From a virus: DNA of 20,504 nucleotides. The notes beneath the pieces are model-generated. The model had not been told where the DNA came from. It worked only from the letters and a program-made list of their open reading frames with translations, and ran no database searches. Shown here in pieces: positions 14,114 to 20,504 of this stretch; the stretch's first letter is position 1; the number at the start of each line of letters is the position of its first letter. A program made the position numbers and the translations under genes. The stretch spans positions 24,703-45,206 of the IMG/VR virus record IMGVR_UViG_3300001589_000032; one strand, given 5' to 3'.

Positions 14114-14440
14114 ATGAAAAATAGAAATATAAGTGATAGCTACGTAATGACTGCGTATACTAAAAGCGCAGGAGATATGCTAGAACTAGAAACCGTTAGG
14201 TCAACTGTAAAAGCCATAAACAAAATGGCTGCTCAGAAAGACAAAATGAACGATTACAGGTTTCAAAGCGGTTGGACAGACGTTGAACCGGTAAAATCTA
14301 CTAGATACAGAGTTAAATGTCAAGGTAGAGGACCTAGGACTTCAGCTGCAATAGCTGACGGAAAACATCCTAGAAAATACGATCAGTCTCTTCCGTTAAG
14401 ACATGCAGAAAGGATGGATGTTTATGTCTATACAATCTGA
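14114..14440 (+). CDS. Basic hypothetical protein
   Basis: A 108-residue protein with AAGGAA before its ATG. It is rich in Lys/Arg and short of hydrophobic segments; the middle (VKSTRYRVKCQGRGPRTS) could contact nucleic acid, but that is a guess from charge. No family is recognised. Its end overlaps the next gene by 17 bases. Confidence 0.6.
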   Translation: MKNRNISDSYVMTAYTKSAGDMLELETVRSTVKAINKMAAQKDKMNDYRFQSGWTDVEPVKSTRYRVKCQGRGPRTSAAIADGKHPRKYDQSLPLRHAERMDVYVYTI

Positions 14441-14657
14441 GCTAAAAGCTTTTAAAGAAATCACTAGTTGGGATGAATGCAAACATCCTGTTTTAAATCA
14501 CACCTATATCTTAAACAATCAAGGTCATTGTGTTGGATTTAGATCTACAAAAACTAAAAAATACAAAGAGTTTAGTAAGCCTATGAAGCAGTTTTCAAAA
14601 TCACGCAGGAAGTTTATTGAACTTAAACCAGTCGAAAAATATATGAGTAACGGATAA
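14424..14657 (+). CDS. Small basic hypothetical protein
   Basis: A 77-residue protein. I use ATG 14424 (MSIQSELKAFKEITSW) because AAAGGA lies nine bases upstream; in-frame ATGs at 14403 and 14418 have no better site. It contains C-(x)15-C and a Lys-rich C-terminal half (KTKKYKEFSK, then KSRRKF). Unknown function. The stop shares one base with the next start. Confidence 0.55.
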   Translation: MSIQSELKAFKEITSWDECKHPVLNHTYILNNQGHCVGFRSTKTKKYKEFSKPMKQFSKSRRKFIELKPVEKYMSNG

Positions 14658-14812
14658 TGGAACGTTTGGATAGTTGGAAAGTTATTGCAGTAGATAAACA
14701 CAATAATTTAATAGCAGAATATTTATTTGCTATTAAAGAAGAAGCTTTGGCATTTTATAATGATATGATAAACAAGGATTACGAAACAGTATGCTTTAAG
14801 GTTATGTTGTGA
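14657..14812 (+). CDS. Very short hypothetical protein
   Basis: A 51-codon ORF (MERLDSWKVIAVDKHNN...) starting in TAATG with the previous stop and overlapping the next start. The pattern strand-turn-strand-helix (WKVIAVDKHNNLIAEYLF, then KEEALAFYNDM) looks like a folded small domain. Real by packing; function unknown. Confidence 0.5.
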   Translation: MERLDSWKVIAVDKHNNLIAEYLFAIKEEALAFYNDMINKDYETVCFKVML

Positions 14813-14985
14813 TAGAATACACTGCGTATTTCATAGTAATGATTGGCGCAGCATGGTCATCGTATCTCATCGGTGTCAAAGACGGTGGTGCTAAAATGAT
14901 CGACATGCTCGAGATGGTTGGCATTATCAATGTCGATGATAACGATAATGTAACTCCAAATAAGCTGTATAATCCTAAAAATTGA
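14809..14985 (+). CDS. Very short membrane-anchored protein
   Basis: A 58-codon ORF starting at GTG 14809, overlapping the previous stop by four bases (GTGA). Residues 3-21 form one hydrophobic segment (YTAYFIVMIGAAWSSYLIG), followed by an acidic soluble tail with NVDDNDN. Likely a single-pass inner-membrane protein. It is the last gene before the late cassette; function unknown. Confidence 0.5.
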   Translation: MIEYTAYFIVMIGAAWSSYLIGVKDGGAKMIDMLEMVGIINVDDNDNVTPNKLYNPKN

Positions 14986-14997
14986 GTTAAAAAATAG

Positions 14998-15005
14998 TAT
15001 AAATA
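14998..15005 (+). promoter_or_regulatory. T4-type late promoter box (TATAAATA)
   Basis: An exact TATAAATA, the T4 late promoter -10 recognised by the gp55 sigma factor, 70 bases upstream of the gene at 15075. Two other exact copies in the window lie inside coding sequence, and this is the only one in an intergenic gap at the head of a gene block. It fits late expression of a virion-related cassette. Requires that the phage encodes gp55, which is not in view. Confidence 0.6.
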
Positions 15006-15009
15006 GTAT

Positions 15010-15038
15010 TGTACATTTATTGATAAGGGTGTTATAAT
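15010..15038 (+). promoter_or_regulatory. Early-type promoter (TGTACA-17-TATAAT), sixth of six
   Basis: TGTACA 15010-15015, 17 bases, TATAAT 15033-15038 preceded by TGT. Unlike the other five it is followed by TTTTTATC rather than CCA(C/T)A. It overlaps the region just after the late box, so the cassette may be read both early and late. Another TATAAT at 15063-15068 has no matching -35. Confidence 0.75.
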
Positions 15039-15074
15039 ATTTTTATCAAATAATTAATAGGGTATAATACTAAT

Positions 15075-16448
15075 ATGAAAAGCTTAAGATATTTCGAACA
15101 AATCGAAGAACTTCAAGAAGCCGTAAAGCTAACTCCATCCGAATTGTTAAAACCAAATGCTAATACTGGTATAGACAGAATAGATATTTTAGCACGTCTT
15201 ATAAAAGACGGAAAGCCCCTTGAATTGGCTAAAGGCGGAGTATTTAAAGTAACTGATATAGAAAATGCTATAACTTCAATTGAAATATTCAAAAAACTAA
15301 AAAAACCCTTTACTCTCATAGGTGGCGATAAAATGATAAGCTCTTCCGATCTAGGAAAGAGTAAAGTATTTGGAGGTGGAGGTGGAGCTGGCGGCGGAAC
15401 TCTCAATACTAAAATCACAGAATCTCATCAATGTGTTATGTGTCAAGCTATGTTAGACAACGGAATGCAAGACGAAGAATTCTTTATGAATCACAATATT
15501 CTTAAAGCTGCATATAATAGAGTTTATGTCGATGCTACTTTAGATGAAGTATTATCAGTCGAAGATGGATGGTTCCATTCATCATATGAATCCGCAGTAA
15601 TTCTTATTAAAAACGGTTACATAAATAAGTCGCAGACATTTCATAGAGCAAGTAAATTAATGAATACAGTATATGCAATGAAGAATGTCGCATATAAAAA
15701 TTCTGATCAAAAACCTGTTAAAGATGATAAGTGGAACCCTGGAGATATCTGGGCCGTTAATAAAAGCTATAAATTGTCAACTCTTAGCACCGAAAGTATC
15801 GCAGCTTATAATAAAGCATTGTTACAAGCATTTGTTGATAGAGACTTGGTCGGAATATCATTAAAGCTTGTTAAGAAAACTGCTAAAGCTAAAGAGTACA
15901 ATATTAAATTACCGCCTGATACTGACGACCATAAGATAAAAACTATAATGTTCCAAGGAGAACTTAGAGGAACCTTTTGGTCTAATAAAGGTGCTACTGT
16001 TATATTTGACGCTGGTAAGCTTGACCTAAGGGCTGGATCTGCTGGAGGAGCTATTAAAGCAGAAATCAGAATGAAAACATCGAGAGGCGGCGGTGCCGGA
16101 TACGGAATTATGGCAGAAGGTATAAAGTCGGTTTTTGGAAAGAAAATACCCGACAATAAAGTCATTAATAAAATAGCTAAGAGTATTCTTAAAAAAGATA
16201 AAAGATCTATTAAAATATTTTATGAAATGTATAACAATTTTTATAAAAATGATTCATATGAAAACTTTGAAAAAGAATTGTTATTAAAAGACGTTTATTG
16301 GATAGGTTCAAAGCTAGCGTGTTTATATGTCTTATATTACGTTGATAAAAACAGCGGCACTAAAGCAAATCGTTGGATAACTAAAATTATAAACTATGCG
16401 GGATCTAAATCAGAAGATTCTAGCGCGTACGTGAAGGTATATCAATAA
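15075..16448 (+). CDS. Tagged phage protein with possible PD-(D/E)XK nuclease core
   Basis: A 457-residue protein. The N-terminus MKSLRYFEQIEELQE followed by A16 resembles a T4 capsid-targeting peptide ending in L-x-E|A. Further on are a Gly-rich linker (99-108, FGGGGGAGGG) and C120-x-x-C123. WNPGDIWAV (220-228) followed about 35 residues later by VGISLKLVKK (259-268) resembles the D...(S/E)-x-K pattern of PD-(D/E)XK nucleases, with D224 and K264 as candidate residues. Similar large unnamed proteins with a P-x-D-I-W and G-I-S-L-K pair occur in other large phages as I remember them. Both the nuclease and the packaging ideas are inference. The ribosome site is weak (AGGG at 12 bases), and the stop overlaps the next start. 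Confidence 0.55.
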   Translation: MKSLRYFEQIEELQEAVKLTPSELLKPNANTGIDRIDILARLIKDGKPLELAKGGVFKVTDIENAITSIEIFKKLKKPFTLIGGDKMISSSDLGKSKVFGGGGGAGGGTLNTKITESHQCVMCQAMLDNGMQDEEFFMNHNILKAAYNRVYVDATLDEVLSVEDGWFHSSYESAVILIKNGYINKSQTFHRASKLMNTVYAMKNVAYKNSDQKPVKDDKWNPGDIWAVNKSYKLSTLSTESIAAYNKALLQAFVDRDLVGISLKLVKKTAKAKEYNIKLPPDTDDHKIKTIMFQGELRGTFWSNKGATVIFDAGKLDLRAGSAGGAIKAEIRMKTSRGGGAGYGIMAEGIKSVFGKKIPDNKVINKIAKSILKKDKRSIKIFYEMYNNFYKNDSYENFEKELLLKDVYWIGSKLACLYVLYYVDKNSGTKANRWITKIINYAGSKSEDSSAYVKVYQ

Positions 16449-17713
16449 TGAAATCAAATTTGACGAAAGTTATAAAATCATTTAAAAATCAATTATCGGA
16501 GGCCGCAGGTAAGAACACTCATATGATTCATATTGAGGATCTTATTCTTGACGGTGGAGTTAAGGGGGCGCGCCAAGCTATCCTCGCGCTTAGGTCGTTG
16601 CGAGATATGTTATCGGGTAATGCAAAATCTGCAGTAGACGTTACCGTAAAATGGGACGGTGCCCCCGCCGTATTTGCTGGAGAAGATCCAAGAGATGGAC
16701 AATTCTTTGTTGCTAAAAAAGGAATCTTTAATTCTAATCCTAAGGTATATAAATCTCATGCAGATATTGATGCTGATACTTCTGGAGATCTTTCTAAAAA
16801 ATTAAAAATGGCCTTTGATTATTTACAGCCTTTAGGAATTAAAGGCGTTATACAAGGTGACTTCATGTTTGATAAGTCTGACCTCAAAACTGAAAATATT
16901 GGTGGAGTAAAGCACATAGTATTTCATCCTAATACAATCGCTTATGCAGTTCCAACATCAACTGCATTAGCAAAAGAAATTTCAAGAGCTAAGATCGGTA
17001 TCGTATGGCACACGGTTTATAACGGTGGTACATTTGAAACAATGAGAGCTGAGTTTGGCAGATCAATAGTCACTAAACTTAAACCGTCGAAAGATGTTTG
17101 GATGCAGGATGCAACACTAGATGATCTTTCCGGAACAGCAACATTAACAAAACAAGAAACAGATGAGCTTAATAAAAAGTTGTCTGATGCTGGTAAAATG
17201 TTTAAAAAGATATCAGGTTCTACGCTGAAAGAATTAGAATCTAACAGGGAATTAAACTTACTTATTAACGTTTATAATAACACTAAAGTGAGATCAGGGC
17301 AGAGAATTACCGATACTAAGAAGCATGCAACAGGATTAGTAATGTGGGTAAATACTAGATACCAAAAAGAAATTGATAAGAGAAGCAGTCAAAAAGGTAA
17401 AGATATTCAAATAGTAAAACGTGATCAATTATTACAATTTTTTAGCAAATCTAACATAAAAAGTTTACAAAATGTGTTCGATTTACAAAATTTAGTTGTG
17501 GATAGCAAATTAATTATTATAAATAAACTAAACAGACTAAGTAAAATTGGTACGTTTGTGAAGACTAAGTCCGGATTTAAAGTGACCAACCCTGAGGGTT
17601 TTGTTGCTATAGATCGTATGGAAGGTGGAGCAGTAAAGCTTGTTGATAGATTAGAATTTTCTACTAATAACTTCAGCAAAGATATTATAAAAGGTTGGGA
17701 TAATCCTAACTGA
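16448..17713 (+). CDS. Ligase/nucleotidyltransferase-like protein (KWDG motif; DUF6267-like)
   Basis: A 421-residue protein. After MKSNLTKV an embedded tag-like IKSFKNQLSE-A (9-19) with L-S-E|A is seen. The body begins THMIHIEDLILDGG, then TVKWDGAPAVFAG at 66-78, where K68-W-D-G has the form of the nucleotide-accepting motif I (K-x-D-G) of DNA/RNA ligases and capping enzymes; VIQGDFMF at 134-141 could be motif III and IVWHTVYNGG a motif IV-like strand. Marine T4-like phages commonly encode this protein, which I recall as DUF6267; its function is not established. A covalent nucleotidyltransferase is a reasonable hypothesis. The C-terminal third is helical with no recognised domain. Confidence 0.6.
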   Translation: MKSNLTKVIKSFKNQLSEAAGKNTHMIHIEDLILDGGVKGARQAILALRSLRDMLSGNAKSAVDVTVKWDGAPAVFAGEDPRDGQFFVAKKGIFNSNPKVYKSHADIDADTSGDLSKKLKMAFDYLQPLGIKGVIQGDFMFDKSDLKTENIGGVKHIVFHPNTIAYAVPTSTALAKEISRAKIGIVWHTVYNGGTFETMRAEFGRSIVTKLKPSKDVWMQDATLDDLSGTATLTKQETDELNKKLSDAGKMFKKISGSTLKELESNRELNLLINVYNNTKVRSGQRITDTKKHATGLVMWVNTRYQKEIDKRSSQKGKDIQIVKRDQLLQFFSKSNIKSLQNVFDLQNLVVDSKLIIINKLNRLSKIGTFVKTKSGFKVTNPEGFVAIDRMEGGAVKLVDRLEFSTNNFSKDIIKGWDNPN

Positions 17714-17735
17714 TATGGGGATACCGAGGATAACA

Positions 17736-18119
17736 ATGAAATCGTTTAAAGAACACGACGCAGATCTAACTAATGAAACCGTAGACTTTTCGGAGGCTAT
17801 GTCATTAGCACACAGAATGAAAATGAAAGCTTCATTTCGCAAGAACAAAGCAAAGATCGCACTTGGTAAAAAGAAAGCTGCGAAAAAACTTGCCTCCCCA
17901 GAAAAACTTAAATCCCGTGCCAATAAGGCAGCCAGGGAATTCCTAATCAAAAAAATGTTAAAAGGCAAAAGTAAAGCTGATCTTTCTTTTGCAGCACGTG
18001 CTGGTATCGAAAAAAAGTTAGCCAATAAGAAAGGAATGATTTCTAAAATCGCTAAGAAAATGTTACCAGGAATTAAGAAAAAAGACAGAGCAAAATTAAA
18101 AGATAAAGGTGAGAAGTAA
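17736..18119 (+). CDS. Highly basic tagged protein
   Basis: A 127-residue protein. ATG 17736 is chosen because GAGG lies eight bases upstream; the ATG at 17715 has no such site and would put seven residues before the MKSFKEHDADL tag. After DFSE|A at 18-21, nearly a third of the remainder is Lys/Arg in helical, Ala/Lys-rich repeats (KKKAAKKLA, ARAGIEKKLANKK, KKMLPGIKKKDR). A DNA-binding or core-filling internal protein is likely by charge, comparable in kind to T4 internal proteins. No enzyme motif. Confidence 0.6.
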   Translation: MKSFKEHDADLTNETVDFSEAMSLAHRMKMKASFRKNKAKIALGKKKAAKKLASPEKLKSRANKAAREFLIKKMLKGKSKADLSFAARAGIEKKLANKKGMISKIAKKMLPGIKKKDRAKLKDKGEK

Positions 18120-19307
18120 ATGGAATTTAAGAGTTTTAGTCAATATTTAAGCGAGGCAAAGGGCGAAGTCTATTTCGTCTTTGGTAGGTTTAATCCGCCA
18201 ACACCAGGTCATGCAAAGTTATTTGACAAATTAAAGAAAACCGCAGGAAGTAATCCGTATAGAGTATATGCTTCAAAATCACAAGACGCTAAAAAGAATC
18301 CGTTAACATTTAAAGATAAAATTAAATTTTTGCGCAAAATGTTTCCAAAACACGCAAGAAGCATTATGGCGGATAGCGATGTAAGAACAGCATTAGACAT
18401 TTGTGTTAAGTTATATAAGCAAGGTTTTACATCGGTTACAATGGTTGCTGGTTCAGACAGACTAAAAGAATTTGAAGTGCTTTTAAATAAGTATAATGGT
18501 GTAGATTCAAGACACGGCTTTTATAATTTTGAAAATGAAATAAAAGTAGTTTCTGCAGGAGAAAGAGATCCAGAAGCTGAAGGTGTTAAAGGAATGTCTG
18601 CTTCTAAACTTAGAGCTTTAGTTGCTGCAGGTGATCTTCAAGGCTTTGCAGATGCATCGTTAGAAATTCCAGGTGACGGAATACAAACTCTATACTATGC
18701 TATAAGAAAAGGCATGGGCCTTAAAAAAGAATCTGCTAGAAAGCATACACAACTAGAACCTGTATCAGAGAAAAGAGAAAAGTTTGTAAAAGGTAATCTG
18801 TTTAAGGAAGGTGACGAAGTCGTTTTAAAAGAAACAAATCAGGTTGGTGTTATTCAAAGGTGCGGTACTAACTTTTTAGTAGTTGAATTTGGAGAATGGA
18901 AGAAGCGCGTTTGGTTGGATGATGTAGAGCATTTAGAAGAAAAGAAATATTCTGATATGGATGCCAAACAAAAAGCAGCACATAATAAGCCAAGACCTAA
19001 TGCTCCTGAAAGCGATCATACAAAAGATTTTAAAAAGAAGTTTGGAGAAATGAAAAGCTTCTCTCAGTCTTTAGAAGAAGCTGATGCAAAGAAAGCACTT
19101 CAAAATAAAGCAGATAAAACAAAAATGCCATACGGCATATTAAAAAAAGTATTCGATAGAGGATATGCAGCTTGGAGTTCAAGTCATAGACCTGGAACAA
19201 ATCCAACACAGTGGGGATTAGCAAGAGTTAATTCGTTCGCGACAAAATCAAAAGGAACATGGGGCGGGGCTGATAAAGACCTAGCCGCTAAAGTAAGGGG
19301 AAGTTAA
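18120..19307 (+). CDS. Nucleotidyltransferase fused to DUF5824-like domain, with two tag sequences
   Basis: A 395-residue fusion. Residues 1-13 (MEFKSFSQYLSE-A) are tag-like. From 16, VYFVFGRFNPPTPGH (TPGH at 28-31 in place of HxGH), VAGSDR at 109-114 and SASKLR at 160-165 define a cytidylyltransferase-like nucleotidyltransferase of the NMN-adenylyltransferase type. Residues 222-275 look like an SH3-like barrel (FKEGDEVVLKETNQVGVIQR, then a W-x-D strand). M311 starts a second tag, MKSFSQSLEEA, preceded by GGAGAA. The last 60 residues (MPYGILKKVFDRGYAAW, SHRPGTNPTQWGLARVNSF) match what I recall as DUF5824. It may yield a separate 85-residue product from M311 or by cleavage after E320. Confidence 0.75.
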   Translation: MEFKSFSQYLSEAKGEVYFVFGRFNPPTPGHAKLFDKLKKTAGSNPYRVYASKSQDAKKNPLTFKDKIKFLRKMFPKHARSIMADSDVRTALDICVKLYKQGFTSVTMVAGSDRLKEFEVLLNKYNGVDSRHGFYNFENEIKVVSAGERDPEAEGVKGMSASKLRALVAAGDLQGFADASLEIPGDGIQTLYYAIRKGMGLKKESARKHTQLEPVSEKREKFVKGNLFKEGDEVVLKETNQVGVIQRCGTNFLVVEFGEWKKRVWLDDVEHLEEKKYSDMDAKQKAAHNKPRPNAPESDHTKDFKKKFGEMKSFSQSLEEADAKKALQNKADKTKMPYGILKKVFDRGYAAWSSSHRPGTNPTQWGLARVNSFATKSKGTWGGADKDLAAKVRGS

Positions 19308-19558
19308 TGAAAACGTTTAAAGAAATAAGAGAAAGCCAAACAATTTTAGAAAGAAATTTTAAAGTTGCGTTGGATTTTGACATGGGTGATCCAAGAGAAT
19401 ACGCTGATGATTGGGAATCTGATGGAGTTTATATCGATACTTGGGACAAGAGAGAAAACGAACTTGTTGTCATGAGTAGAGATAAAAGAGGTTTAGAAAA
19501 ATGGTTGGTTGACGTATATGGGTTATCTAAAAAAGAAGTAAGAGGAATGGTAAAATGA
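19307..19558 (+). CDS. Small tagged hypothetical protein
   Basis: An 83-residue acidic protein starting MKTFKEIRESQTILE, with I-L-E at 13-15 followed by R rather than A. The body (FKVALDFDMGDPREY, then a VYIDTWD strand and a KRGLEKWLVDVYGL helix) looks like a small alpha/beta domain. Unknown function. It starts in TAATG with the previous stop and overlaps the next gene by four bases. Confidence 0.6.
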   Translation: MKTFKEIRESQTILERNFKVALDFDMGDPREYADDWESDGVYIDTWDKRENELVVMSRDKRGLEKWLVDVYGLSKKEVRGMVK

Positions 19559-20013
19559 AAAATTTTAAAGAATTGAGAACTAACTATAACACTCATTCTG
19601 AATCGGTTAACGAAAATTGGATGGATGACGAGCCTTATAGTAAAAAGGCTGCATCTGATTTAATCAGAACTGCAAAAAAATCTGTAAGTAAACTTAAAAC
19701 GGAAGATGATTTTAATGATTGGATGTCAGATACTGGATATACTATTATTAAAAAATATCACAAACCAGGCCCTTTTCATAAAGGCGTAAAGACAGATTTC
19801 TTTAAAGATTCCGGTAGTGATTTATTTGCACGATACAAGAAAGAGTTATTAAAAGCATTAAGGCTTAAATTTGAAAACGTTGAAGAATCCTCAGCTTCAT
19901 GGGCAAAGTCACTAGAAGATATTGCTAAGAAAAAGCAATTAGATAAAATATCTGATAAAGACAAAAAGACGTTAATGAAAATTGCTGCTATGATGGCCAA
20001 GGAAAAAAAGTAA
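19555..20013 (+). CDS. Tagged hypothetical protein with Lys-rich C-terminus
   Basis: A 152-residue protein starting MKNFKELRTNYN. It has the tag-like start but no clear L-x-E|A near it. The centre is helical (SDLIRTAKKSVSKL, then FNDWMSDTGY), and the last 40 residues (SWAKSLEDIAKKKQLDKIS and a Met-rich helix) resemble a short tail that I recall in other marine phage proteins. Function unknown. It begins within the last codon and stop of the previous gene. Confidence 0.6.
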   Translation: MKNFKELRTNYNTHSESVNENWMDDEPYSKKAASDLIRTAKKSVSKLKTEDDFNDWMSDTGYTIIKKYHKPGPFHKGVKTDFFKDSGSDLFARYKKELLKALRLKFENVEESSASWAKSLEDIAKKKQLDKISDKDKKTLMKIAAMMAKEKK

Positions 20014-20014
20014 G

Positions 20015-20302
20015 ATGAATACTTTCCATGAAATTTTAAGAAGACAAAAGGCTGCTACCGAGTCTCTTCAGAATGCCAAGGATAAAAAGCTTTCAGAATC
20101 TGCTATGAGCGAAGGTCCATTAGTAATGTCTGATTCAGATATATTAGATACTATCTGGAAGAAAGTAAAACCAGAGTTACAAAAGGATATGTCTAAAGGT
20201 AAATTAGAAGTAGTTAACAACCTAGCTCGTATTGCTAAGTTTAAAATTACAAAGGACGGCCAAGCAAAAGGTAAAACATACAGGTACGACTTAAAGAAAT
20301 GA
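20015..20302 (+). CDS. Small tagged hypothetical protein
   Basis: A 95-residue protein starting MNTFHEILRRQKAA. Possible cleavage points are LSE|S at 26-28 and MSE|G a few residues later, which would release the C-terminal two-thirds. The remainder (PLVMSDSDILDTIWKKVKPE and a basic strand pair with KGKTYRYDLKK) is a compact soluble domain. Not recognised. It overlaps the last gene by ATGA. Confidence 0.55.
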   Translation: MNTFHEILRRQKAATESLQNAKDKKLSESAMSEGPLVMSDSDILDTIWKKVKPELQKDMSKGKLEVVNNLARIAKFKITKDGQAKGKTYRYDLKK

Positions 20303-20504
20303 AAACCTTTGCGGAACATTCTTTATATGAACAGGATCTGGATGAGGCCTATAACCTTATTTTACCTGTCGCTTTAAAGATTGGTAAGGAAATAGTAAAA
20401 CTAGGCGTACCTAAGCTAAGCTTAAAAGCTGCTGTAAAAGGAACAGTAATTTATAGTATTGCAAAAAAATATGATTTAACCGCAATAATTGAAATACAAA
20501 AGTT
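20299..20504 (+). CDS. Tagged protein, N-terminal part (runs off the window)
   Basis: Sixty-eight codons are visible. The start MKTFAEHSLYEQDLDE is followed by A17, giving L-D-E|A, one of the clearest matches in the cassette. Next comes a hydrophobic/basic stretch (YNLILPVALKIGKEIVKLG, then KAAVKGTVIYSIAKKYDL) that may be an amphipathic or membrane-interacting helix pair. The 3' end is missing, so neither length nor function can be given. Confidence 0.55.
   Translation, partial: MKTFAEHSLYEQDLDEAYNLILPVALKIGKEIVKLGVPKLSLKAAVKGTVIYSIAKKYDLTAIIEIQK

Noticed and set aside
15063-15068. TATAAT as another promoter before 15075
   Set aside because: No -35 hexamer at 17 bases and no extended -10 TG; too close to the start codon to leave a leader.
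15113-15418. Reverse-strand ORF of 101 codons opposite the first cassette gene
   Set aside because: Shadow of the Gly-rich coding strand, giving poly-Pro; no ribosome site and all neighbours are on the + strand. The same applies to the other reverse ORFs, such as 17651-18025.
1-20504. CRISPR array, insertion sequence, integrase or attachment site
   Set aside because: No repeat-spacer pattern, transposase, integrase or flanking repeats were seen. The tRNA is intact and without a partial direct copy that I could notice.

Overview
The window is a gene-dense, AT-rich stretch of a T4-like (Straboviridae-related) myovirus. Every gene I support lies on the + strand, and most are joined by 1-4 base overlaps. 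The phage assignment rests on T4-type replication genes: the C-terminus of a gp43-like DNA polymerase, a gp42-like dCMP hydroxymethylase, a UvsX recombinase and a gp41 helicase. A ThyX thymidylate synthase, a phage-borne ribosomal protein bS21, a TIGR02001-type porin and N-termini of the form M-K-(S/T)-F-K-E recall marine T4-like phages such as pelagiphages and cyanophages. The host cannot be read from the sequence; a marine proteobacterium fits best.

Layout. 1-3457: polymerase end, then an early operon (Sm-like protein, MazG-like pyrophosphohydrolase, primase-polymerase-like protein, SleB-type cell-wall hydrolase, GroES-like co-chaperonin, SNase-like nuclease, one unknown). 3470-8820: a nucleotide and putative DNA-modification region: dATP/dGTP diphosphohydrolase-like protein, dCMP hydroxymethylase, dCMP deaminase, tRNA-Arg(TCT), three small unknowns, a 391-aa protein resembling phage amino acid:DNA transferases, a fold-type-II PLP enzyme, and an SGNH-hydrolase-like gene broken into two ORFs by a frame change. 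8793-13328: bS21, UvsX, a small gene in the T4 gene 40 position, gp41 helicase, a tiny membrane protein, a porin and ThyX. 13329-14985: short unknown genes, including four below 60 codons in the wider 11.8-15 kb stretch, behind two near-identical promoter modules. 14998-20504: a cassette behind an early-type promoter and a T4-late-type TATAAATA box.

Regulation. Six sites share TGTACA-17 bp-TATAAT with a TGN extension before the -10, and five of the six have CCA(C/T)A just after it. They sit at the heads of the transcription units.

Two candidate systems stand out. (1) From 15075 to the window end, consecutive proteins begin with a short M-K-x-F-K-E-like peptide, in most cases followed by L/I/F-x-E then A. 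This closely resembles the T4 capsid-targeting sequence of internal proteins and the gp21 protease site. I infer a cassette of encapsidated, co-injected proteins: a possible nuclease, a KxDG ligase-like enzyme, a very basic protein and a nucleotidyltransferase fusion with an internal second copy of the tag. (2) The hydroxymethylase, transferase-like, PLP and SGNH genes suggest elaboration of 5-hydroxymethylcytosine beyond what is known for T4. Both are inferences from motifs and gene order; no search was run.
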